Assembly (NCBI GenBank): GCA_964477115.1
Contig: CAYZCY010000030.1
Span: 1 to 20,231 of the forward strand
DNA length: 20,231 nt
From: RGIG3135 sp964477115
GTDB taxonomy: Bacteria; Actinomycetota; Coriobacteriia; Coriobacteriales; Eggerthellaceae
Direction of reading: 5' to 3'
Part shown: piece by piece, positions 14,048-20,231 of the stretch
Numbering within the stretch: the stretch's first letter is position 1
Layout of the letters: each line of letters starts with the position of its first letter
Notes under the pieces: model-generated
Databases searched by the model: none
The model's input: the letters and a program-made list of their open reading frames with translations, nothing else
What the model was told of the DNA's origin: nothing
Made by a program: the position numbers and the translations under genes

Positions 14048-15526
14048 ATGGCTGCAGAAAAGGCCAAGAAGAGGCGCACCCTTTCGTCTTTCTCCATTCT
14101 TCTTATCATCCTGCTCGTCCTTGCCGTCATTACCGTGGTGATGCGATTTTCGGGGGTTCAAGGCGTCGAGGGAGCCACTGTGGCGGGTGTGCTGACAGCG
14201 CCGGTGCAGGGCTTTGCCGATGCCTTGCCCGTGTGCCTGTTCGTACTTGTTCTCGGTGGTTTTCTCGGCATAGTAGCCGAAACCGGAGCGCTTGATGCTG
14301 GCATCGCGGCTCTGGTGAGCAAGCTCAAAGGCAACGAGCTCCTGCTCATCCCCATCCTCATGTTCGTTTTTTCCATCGGCGGCACGACCTACGGTATGTG
14401 CGAAGAAACGGTACCCTTTTACCTGCTCATCGCGGCAACCATGGTGGCTGCGGGCTTTGACAGCGTGGTGGGCGCGGCCGTTGTGCTGCTGGGAGCAGGC
14501 TGCGGAGTGCTTGGCAGCACGGTAAATCCTTTCGCCACAGGCGCGGCCGTCGATGCGCTTTCCGGAACGGGCATTGAGGTTAACCAGGGCATCGTCATCG
14601 CTCTGGGCGCCATTCTCTGGTTGAGTACGCTTGTCTTGAGCATTGTGTTTGTCATGCGCTACGCCAAAAAGGTAAAGGCAGACAAGGGGTCGACCATCCT
14701 CTCCCTGCAAGAGCGCGCTCTTATGGATGAGACCTTTGCTAACCTTGAAGCACAGGCTGCTTCTGACGGGATGGCGCTCTCCGCTGCGAAACCGGAAAAC
14801 GGCGTACGTGCGATTCGTCTTATCGGCAGGCGCCAGAAGGCCGTTCTCATAGTGTTCGCCGTGGCCTTCGTCGTGATGGTCGTCGGATTCATACCCTGGG
14901 AGGATTTGGGCATCACTTTGTTTAGCGGCGTCTGGTCCTCTATGCTTACAGGCGTTCCCCTCGGGCAGTGGTATTTCAACGAAGCCTCAACGTGGTTTTT
15001 GCTCATGGCTTTGGCGGCGGGCATCGTGGGCGGTCTTTCCGAGTCGCGTTTTGTCTCGTCCTTCATTAACGGCGCAGCTGACATGATGTCGGTCGTGCTC
15101 GTCATCGCGCTCGCGCGCTCCGTCACCGTGCTGATGGGTGAAACGGGGCTTGACGTGTGGATCCTCGAGCATGCGGCTTATGCTCTTGAGGGCGTGTCCG
15201 CCCTGGTGTTTGCGCCCTTGTCCTATATGCTCTACCTGGTGCTTTCGGTCTTGGTGCCTTCTTCTTCCGGCATGGCGACGCTGTCTATGCCCATCATGGG
15301 GCCTCTTGCTGCTGAACTGGGCTTTTCGGTGGAGGCCATGATCGTCATCTTTGCTGCAGGCAATGGTCTTGTGAACATGATCACTCCCACCTGCGCGGCC
15401 ATCATGGGCGGCTTGGCACTCGTCAAGGTCGAGTACACCACCTGGGTGAAGTTCGCCGTTAAGCTGCTCGTGGTGCTGGGCCTGGTAAGCGTGGTGATTC
15501 TCACCCTTGCAACCGTCTTGCTTTAG
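14048..15526 (+). CDS. YfcC-family transporter, probable arginine/ornithine antiporter
   Basis: Integral membrane carrier of the YfcC / C4-dicarboxylate anaerobic carrier type, 492 aa, about 11-13 hydrophobic segments. The first follows a basic N-terminus (AEKAKKRR). Gly-rich membrane motifs such as FSIGGTTYGMCEETVPFY, GCGVLGSTVNPFATG, PSSSGMATLSMPIMG and NGLVNMITPTCA are typical of this superfamily. A charged cytoplasmic loop lies near the middle (KKVKADKGSTILSLQERALM). YfcC-type proteins serve as ArcD/ArcE in arginine deiminase operons of some Gram-positives. Its place directly after arcC suggests exchange of arginine for ornithine. That function is inferred from context. ATG 14048 has AAGGAG 6 nt upstream. 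No terminator is seen after it. argS begins 97 bp later. Confidence 0.9.
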   Translation: MAAEKAKKRRTLSSFSILLIILLVLAVITVVMRFSGVQGVEGATVAGVLTAPVQGFADALPVCLFVLVLGGFLGIVAETGALDAGIAALVSKLKGNELLLIPILMFVFSIGGTTYGMCEETVPFYLLIAATMVAAGFDSVVGAAVVLLGAGCGVLGSTVNPFATGAAVDALSGTGIEVNQGIVIALGAILWLSTLVLSIVFVMRYAKKVKADKGSTILSLQERALMDETFANLEAQAASDGMALSAAKPENGVRAIRLIGRRQKAVLIVFAVAFVVMVVGFIPWEDLGITLFSGVWSSMLTGVPLGQWYFNEASTWFLLMALAAGIVGGLSESRFVSSFINGAADMMSVVLVIALARSVTVLMGETGLDVWILEHAAYALEGVSALVFAPLSYMLYLVLSVLVPSSSGMATLSMPIMGPLAAELGFSVEAMIVIFAAGNGLVNMITPTCAAIMGGLALVKVEYTTWVKFAVKLLVVLGLVSVVILTLATVLL

Positions 15527-15623
15527 GCTCTCGGGGCATTTGGTGGTAACATAAACGTTTGTGAAATTATGCGTCGAGCGGTATAGCCCGGCGTTTGAAG
15601 CATACGAGCGGAAAGAAACCATC

Positions 15624-17351
15624 ATGGAAATTCGCGAACAACTTGAACTTATCATCAGCTCTGCCGTCGAGGCCGCGCGCGCCGACGGCTCCCTCGAGCT
15701 CGAGACCGCTCCCGAACCCGCGCTGGAGCGCCCGCGCGACGAGGCCAACGGCGACTGGGCTTCCACCTTGGCCATGCGCAGCGCCAAGCTCGCCCGCAAA
15801 AATCCCCGCGAGGTCGCCCAGATTATCGTCGACCACCTTCCCGAGAACGACATGATCGCCGAGATCAGCATCGCAGGCCCCGGCTTCATCAACATCCGCC
15901 TTTCCGAGGCCACGCTGCAAAACGTCATCCGCACCGTGCGTGAAGCTAAGTCTGACTACGGCAAGGGTGAAGTTGCGGAAGGTAAGCGCAAGGTAAACCT
16001 GGAGTACATCTCCGCTAACCCCACCGGCCCCATGCACATCGGTCACGGTCGCTGGGCTACGCTTGGCAGCTCTATGGCAAATGTCATGCGTCATGCCGGC
16101 TACGACGTGTTCGAGGAGTTCTACGTCAACGACCAGGGCTCCCAGATGGACGTTTTTGGCAACTCCGTGTCTGTGCGCTATATGCAGCTGCTCGGTCATG
16201 ACGTCGAGATGCCTGAAAAGTGTTACGGCGGCGCTTACGTTGCCGACATCGCGCAGGGCATCATAGATCGCGAAGGCCGCAAGTACGAAGACATGGACGC
16301 ACATGAGCGCATGATCGCCTTCCGCGAGATCGCCTACAAGGAGATGCTCGAAAACCAGCAGCAGCTGCTGGCGAAGTTCGGCACCACCTTTGACTGCTGG
16401 TTTAGCGAGCGCAGCCTCTACAAGCCCGACGAGAACGGTGTCGACGCCGTTCATCGTGCCCTGGCTGCTATGGAGGAGAAGGGCCACATCTTCGAAAAGG
16501 ACGGCGCTACCTGGTTCCGTTCTACCACCTTCGGCGATGACAAGGACCGCGTGCTCATCAAGGAAAACGGAGAGTACACCTACTTCTTCAGCGATGTCGC
16601 TTACCACTATGACAAGGTTTGCCGCGGTTTCGATCATCTGATCAACATCTGGGGCGCTGATCATCACGGTTACATCAAGCGCTGCGAGGCCATGATGGAG
16701 GCTTGGGGCAAACCTGGTCAGCTCGAGATCGTGCTCGGCCAGCTGGTCAACCTGCTTCGTGGAGGCGAGCCGGTTCGTATGTCTAAGCGTACGGGCGAGA
16801 TGGTTACTTTTGAAGAGCTTATCGACGAAGTTGGCGTCGACGCAACCCGTTACCTCATGCTGTCCCGATCGTCTGACCAGATGATCGACTTTGACATCGA
16901 GGTCGCTAAGCAGCAGGATGCATCGAACCCGGTGTATTACGTGCAGTACGCCCATGCCCGCATCTGCTCCATTCTTCGCAAGGCGGCGCTCGAGGCGGAC
17001 GCCCAGGCTGCCGAGGCGGGCGAGATCACCATGGACTACCTGGCGGCAAAGGTGGTTCCCATCGACGCCGATCTGTCCCCGCTTACGCACGAGTCTGAGC
17101 TTGCCCTCATGCGCAAGATGGACGACTTTGCTTCGCTTATCGAACTTGCCGCGCGCGACCGTGCGCCTTTCCGCCTGACTCACTATGCTCAGGAGCTCGC
17201 CGGCCTGTTCCACCAGTTCTATACCAATTGCCATGTTCTGGTGGAAGACGAGCAGCTTCAGACCGCACGTCTCGCACTCGTCGATGCGACGCGCATCCTG
17301 CTCGCTCTCACTCTGAGCCTGCTCGGCGTTTCCGCGCCTGTGAAGATGTAA
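15624..17351 (+). CDS. argS: Arginyl-tRNA synthetase
   Basis: Class I synthetase charging tRNA-Arg with arginine in the cytoplasm. From ATG 15624, 575 aa, normal length. An N-terminal additional domain precedes the catalytic core. Catalytic core: ANPTGPMHIGHGR with HIGH at 138-141, and MSKRTG at 386-391 in the place of KMSKS (ArgS often lacks the usual Lys). C-terminal anticodon-binding DALR-type domain: YVQYAHARICSI, and LTHYAQELAGLFHQFYTNCH. The start has only a weak GGAAAG (15610-15615). An in-frame ATG at 15561 would add 21 residues that look non-coding. The location next to the arginine catabolic genes means arginine use for energy and for protein synthesis sit together, though whether they share a transcript is unclear. 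It contains an inverse copy of the dispersed motif at codons 119-122. Confidence 0.96.
   Translation: MEIREQLELIISSAVEAARADGSLELETAPEPALERPRDEANGDWASTLAMRSAKLARKNPREVAQIIVDHLPENDMIAEISIAGPGFINIRLSEATLQNVIRTVREAKSDYGKGEVAEGKRKVNLEYISANPTGPMHIGHGRWATLGSSMANVMRHAGYDVFEEFYVNDQGSQMDVFGNSVSVRYMQLLGHDVEMPEKCYGGAYVADIAQGIIDREGRKYEDMDAHERMIAFREIAYKEMLENQQQLLAKFGTTFDCWFSERSLYKPDENGVDAVHRALAAMEEKGHIFEKDGATWFRSTTFGDDKDRVLIKENGEYTYFFSDVAYHYDKVCRGFDHLINIWGADHHGYIKRCEAMMEAWGKPGQLEIVLGQLVNLLRGGEPVRMSKRTGEMVTFEELIDEVGVDATRYLMLSRSSDQMIDFDIEVAKQQDASNPVYYVQYAHARICSILRKAALEADAQAAEAGEITMDYLAAKVVPIDADLSPLTHESELALMRKMDDFASLIELAARDRAPFRLTHYAQELAGLFHQFYTNCHVLVEDEQLQTARLALVDATRILLALTLSLLGVSAPVKM
15978..15989 (-). repeat. 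Inverse match to the dispersed motif inside argS
   Basis: GAAGGTAAGCGC is the exact reverse complement of GCGCTTACCTTC. Here it encodes Glu-Gly-Lys-Arg (119-122), so it may be a coding coincidence. Confidence 0.3.
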
Positions 17352-17422
17352 GCCGTATCGCAGGGCTGTCGGCTCGGATAACTCGGCTGACGCTGCCTTC
17401 AAGGCAAACCCATAAAAAGCAA

Positions 17423-17462
17423 AAGACCCGCTTCGGTTTATTACCGAGGCGGGTCTTGTTCT
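17423..17462 (+). terminator. Intrinsic terminator after argS
   Basis: A 15-bp stem (17423-17437 with 17443-17457, one G-U pair) with loop TTATT, followed by a T-rich tail TTGTTCTT. AAAA precedes the stem, so it may also act on minus-strand transcripts of the antiporter gene. Confidence 0.85.
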
Positions 17463-17543
17463 TCAGGGCTCAGGGCGCGTTGCTTTCCCTTGCCTCATCG
17501 GGGACTCGGGACATGCTGCCATCCCTGTTCCTTAGTACGCAGA

Positions 17544-17559
17544 GCGCTTACCTTCTCAA
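17544..17559 (+). repeat. Dispersed intergenic motif GCGCTTACCTTC, copy 4
   Basis: GCGCTTACCTTCTCAA, 16 nt identical to copy 1. It is one base away from the antiporter stop codon (17561-17563, minus strand), between convergent genes. Confidence 0.6.
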
Positions 17560-17560
17560 G

Positions 17561-19603
17561 CTAGATGTTGTCCTCAAGGTCCATCTGCATGAGGTGGACG
17601 TTGTTTCTCATGCGTCTTGCGGCAGCGCGGGAAAGGCGTTCGTTTTCGTACATGGACTGGATGTGCTCGAGCTCCAAGGTGTAGCCAAGACGCTTGACCT
17701 CATCGGTCTTGTCGATCGTGTCAACGATGGTGCCCACGCCGGGAAGGGAGCGCTTGAGCGTTGCGAGGTTGCGCTGGTACTCAAGGAGCAGGCGGCTTGC
17801 GTCCTCGGCGGGGGTGACGCTGTCGGCACTGTCGGTAATGAGGATCTCCAGCAGGCCGATGACGTAGGTCTCGGTCTCGATCTGGAGCTTTCGCGTCTCC
17901 TCGAGGCGCTCGGTGATGCTCATATCGGGCAACTCGCGTACGAGTGCCAGGATGCCGCGACGGGTGACGGCGCGCAGGCGCATGTAGGCGTCGCGAATCC
18001 TCTCATGAACGGAGTCATCCTTCAGGAGGTTTTCGTGTCGGCCGAGGCGCGAGAGATACTGGTAGCCCACAATGGGGGAGATCTCATCGTTCTTCATGAG
18101 TTCGAAGGTGCGCTCCTCCTGCCAGCGAAGAGCCTGGATGCGCAACTCGACGTTGGTCTCTTCCTCGATGTCGTTGATGTCTTTGATGTGGGAGAGGCGT
18201 TCGTTGTACGAAGCGATAACCGATTGCGTCGCCAGGCGATTTTCGACTGTCTGGCGAGCGGTGAGTTCTTCGATGACCGAGCGGATGATTTCCATATTGC
18301 ACTCGGCTTCACGCTGCTTCTGCTCCACTTCCGATTGCTTTTTGTCGGGTGCGGGAGAGAGCAGCGGCACCACAAAGGTGGCAACGAGCAAGGTGACCAC
18401 GATGACGCCGCATCCGAGGAAGATGATGAGGTTGCGTTGCGGGAATGCGGCGAAGGGTTCAAGCGAGAGGGTGTAGGGGATGGTCATCAGGATGGACAGC
18501 GTGATGGTGCCCTTTGCTCCGCAGAGGGTGGTGACAAGCGCCGTTTTGGCGTCGGCCCTCGTGAACTTACGATCGAGTTCGGTGCGCACGTAGTGGTAGT
18601 CCATGGCGAGCACCCACAAATAGCGTGTGAGGTACAGCAGAAACGTTATGCCAAGGATAACCATGAGCAGGAAGCCGTTACCGAAGGTGACGTCGTCCCA
18701 GGTGCGAACCATGGCGTTGGGAAGCTGCGTACCCAGAAGAATGAACACGATGCCGTTGAGCGCGAAGGTGAGAACGCGCCAAACGCTCGAGGAGACGATG
18801 TTCATGCGGGAGATGTTGGGGCCGATCGCTTTCGGAGAGATGATGTTCAAAAGACCGGCCACCACAACCGCGATAATGCCGCTCACGTGGATGGCGTCGG
18901 AAACGAGGTACACGATAAACGGGGTGAACACTTCGAACAGCACATGGAAGGTGGTGTTCTCTACGCCGATGTCACGTGCCTTGCGTACGATGAAGTTGGC
19001 TAGCAGGCCAAGAGCCGCTCCCACGATAAGGCCGCCGATGAATTCGTAGACGAAGTTGATGGATGCGTTTAGCAGCGAGAAGGATCCCGTGATGACTGCC
19101 GCGAGCGCAAACTGGAAGGACACGATGCCGGATGCGTCGTTGAGAAGCAGCTCGCCCTTGAGGATGCTTTGCTGACGCTTGGGTATGCTGACGGTCTTGG
19201 AGAGGGAGGTGACGGCAACGGCATCTGTCGGGCCAAGTGCTGCGCCAAGCGCGAAGGCGGCGGCAAGTGGGATGGACGGAATGATGATGTTGAGTGCGAA
19301 GCCGATGACGAGCGCGGTGGCGATGACAAGGCCGATGGCCAGGGAGATCACAGGCTTTCGCTCTCGCCACAGATCAGCCTTGTTCGCATGCTTCGCCTCG
19401 TCAAACAGAAGTGGGGCGATGAAGAGAACAAGGAAGAGCTCGGGGTCTAGGCTCACCTCGACTCCGGCAGGCGTGAGCACCGCGAAGGCGCAACCGAGGG
19501 CGATTTGTATAAGGGGCAAGGAAACGCGTGGAACAATCTGATCGATAACTGATGAGATGAGCACGCCGGCAAGCGAGATGAGCACGAGCGCAAATGCTTC
19601 CAT
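17561..19603 (-). CDS. Cation/proton antiporter, CPA1 (NhaP/NHE) family
   Basis: Membrane exchanger of Na+ or K+ for protons, 680 aa, involved in pH and ion balance. About 12 membrane segments fill residues 1-420. Motifs of the family: FIAPLLFDEAKHA at 61-73, GPTDAVAVTSL at 124-134 with Asp127, and the ion-binding Asn-Asp pair at 155-156 in LLLNDASGIVSF. The last ~255 residues are soluble, charged and mostly helical (QKQREAECNMEIIRSVIEEL; RRGILALVRELPDMS), a cytoplasmic regulatory tail. ATG 19603-19601 is preceded by AAGGAG 9-10 nt away. It stands alone, with TAGAAT (opposite 19650-19655) as a possible -10. A long open frame of 591 codons on the other strand is only its shadow. Confidence 0.93.
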   Translation of the reverse strand: MEAFALVLISLAGVLISSVIDQIVPRVSLPLIQIALGCAFAVLTPAGVEVSLDPELFLVLFIAPLLFDEAKHANKADLWRERKPVISLAIGLVIATALVIGFALNIIIPSIPLAAAFALGAALGPTDAVAVTSLSKTVSIPKRQQSILKGELLLNDASGIVSFQFALAAVITGSFSLLNASINFVYEFIGGLIVGAALGLLANFIVRKARDIGVENTTFHVLFEVFTPFIVYLVSDAIHVSGIIAVVVAGLLNIISPKAIGPNISRMNIVSSSVWRVLTFALNGIVFILLGTQLPNAMVRTWDDVTFGNGFLLMVILGITFLLYLTRYLWVLAMDYHYVRTELDRKFTRADAKTALVTTLCGAKGTITLSILMTIPYTLSLEPFAAFPQRNLIIFLGCGVIVVTLLVATFVVPLLSPAPDKKQSEVEQKQREAECNMEIIRSVIEELTARQTVENRLATQSVIASYNERLSHIKDINDIEEETNVELRIQALRWQEERTFELMKNDEISPIVGYQYLSRLGRHENLLKDDSVHERIRDAYMRLRAVTRRGILALVRELPDMSITERLEETRKLQIETETYVIGLLEILITDSADSVTPAEDASRLLLEYQRNLATLKRSLPGVGTIVDTIDKTDEVKRLGYTLELEHIQSMYENERLSRAAARRMRNNVHLMQMDLEDNI

Positions 19604-19712
19604 GGGCGGAGGCTCCTTCCGTATGGCTATGGCTTATGATTTCAGGATCATTCTAACAATCAAGTTATGAAAAGCTGATTCTATGGGGGTTTTCTTCACG
19701 AAATGCTAGCAA

Positions 19713-19738
19713 ACAGGGGGCAATTCGTTGCCCCCTGT
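19713..19738 (-). terminator. Stem-loop downstream of the LOTUS-domain gene
   Basis: ACAGGGGGCAA (19713-19723) and TTGCCCCCTGT (19728-19738) form a perfect 11-bp stem with a 4-nt loop (TTCG on plus, CGAA on minus). The gene to its right ends at 19826 on the minus strand. Only TTTGCT follows on that strand, so the T-tract is short. Confidence 0.65.
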
Positions 19739-19825
19739 GAACTCGTTTTGGGATGTTGTTTGGCGTAATCGCGAATCTCGGCCTGAAATGCTTGCCAAAA
19801 CTTACGACCCTGATGGTTTCTTGAG

Positions 19826-20231
19826 CTAAGACTTGCGCCTCGCGTAATAGACCTTTTCCTGCTTGAACACTTCGAATTCCTCTACGCTTGCAATGTAGAG
19901 GCGAAGCTGAGCGAAGCCAAGATCGCGGACCTTGAAGTCCTTGAACTCGCCCTTGATCATGTCTCCGAGGTGGGTAAGCGCGATGCCATCTTCGCCTGCA
20001 GCGGCTAATTGCTCGCGAATGAGCACCTGAGGCGTGCGCGGCTCTTCTCGACGCTTGCGCTCAACGGTAATCTTGCGCTTTCGGCGAGGTTTGCGAGCGG
20101 GTTTCTCCTGGATGCATTCGATCTTGGCGGCATCGGCTTGTGCGGCATCGGCTTGTGCGACGCCCTCTTCGATAACCTCAGTAGAGGCGATGCCATCGGG
20201 CTGATTTGCCTTCTTGTCGGCGATGGCCTTT
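19826..20231 (-). CDS. C-terminal part of an OST-HTH/LOTUS domain protein, 5' truncated
   Basis: The frame runs without a stop from the right edge of the window to TAA at 19828-19826, so at least 134 residues are visible and the start lies outside. Order: an acidic/Ala-rich linker with a doubled AQADA, a basic stretch KPARKPRRKRK, then a compact C-terminal domain beginning QVLIREQLAAAGEDGIALTH and including LGDMIKGEFKDFKVRDLGF, a Phe-rich end and YYARRKS. The last ~65 residues look like a winged-helix OST-HTH/LOTUS domain: helix with Ala-rich core, LTHLGDMIK, FKVRDLGFAQLRLYI, then a positively charged end. In bacteria this domain usually follows a NYN ribonuclease domain; that part would lie to the right and cannot be checked. 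RNA binding is inferred from the family. Confidence 0.75.
   Translation of the reverse strand, partial: KAIADKKANQPDGIASTEVIEEGVAQADAAQADAAKIECIQEKPARKPRRKRKITVERKRREEPRTPQVLIREQLAAAGEDGIALTHLGDMIKGEFKDFKVRDLGFAQLRLYIASVEEFEVFKQEKVYYARRKS
20131..20160 (-). repeat. 15-bp tandem repeat in the linker of the LOTUS-domain gene
   Basis: CATCGGCTTGTGCGG is followed at once by CATCGGCTTGTGCGA. On the coding strand it doubles the Ala-Gln-Ala-Asp-Ala segment. The copy number may vary between strains by slippage. Confidence 0.7.

Noticed and set aside
15567..17402. Minus-strand frame of 611 codons
   Set aside because: Exact antisense of argS, whose motifs are unmistakable. It arises from GC bias at third positions.
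17228..19003. Plus-strand frame of 591 codons
   Set aside because: It starts inside argS, runs through its terminator and lies antisense to the cation/proton antiporter. No recognisable domains.

Overview
The window looks like chromosomal DNA from an anaerobic actinobacterium of the class Coriobacteriia, probably Eggerthellales/Eggerthellaceae. This is an inference from moderately high GC, strong GC bias at third codon positions, a tmRNA tag ending in MALAA, and a catabolic arginine deiminase cluster next to argS. I ran no database search, so the placement is moderate confidence. No phage, transposase, integrase or CRISPR array was seen. This is mostly core genome.

Layout. 1-2.8 kb: end of an M42 metallo-aminopeptidase, then smpB, then an unrecognised very acidic protein with a Cys/His cluster, then ssrA (tmRNA) with its own promoter and terminator. 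2.8-6.6 kb: a membrane-anchored L,D-transpeptidase, a convergent YbaK-type deacylase, and the divergent pair murI-rdgB. 6.6-8.3 kb: tRNA-Pro(TGG), tRNA-Gly(TCC), an AIM24-family gene whose frame continues 34 codons past its TGA stop, and a minus-strand glutaredoxin. 8.6-10 kb: a helix-turn-helix regulator fused to a membrane domain, then tRNA-Arg(TCT). 10.3-15.5 kb: arcA-arcB, a 367-bp gap, arcC and a YfcC-type carrier. Together these form an arginine deiminase pathway: import of arginine in exchange for ornithine, deimination to citrulline, phosphorolysis to ornithine plus carbamoyl phosphate, and ATP from carbamate kinase. 15.6-17.4 kb: argS, charging tRNA-Arg. 17.5-20.2 kb, minus strand: a CPA1-type cation/proton antiporter and the C-terminal part of a protein with an OST-HTH/LOTUS-like domain, cut by the window edge.

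The most interesting items not explained by ordinary genes are: (i) a 12-16 bp motif, core GCGCTTACCTTC, found four times between genes, each time within 40 nt after a stop codon; (ii) the in-frame coding-like extension after the AIM24 TGA; (iii) the acidic Cys/His protein between smpB and ssrA; (iv) overlapping opposed -10 elements between ybaK and an apparently leaderless murI; (v) paired repeats and dyads upstream of the membrane HTH regulator and between arcB and arcC. I see no complete novel defence or biosynthetic system.
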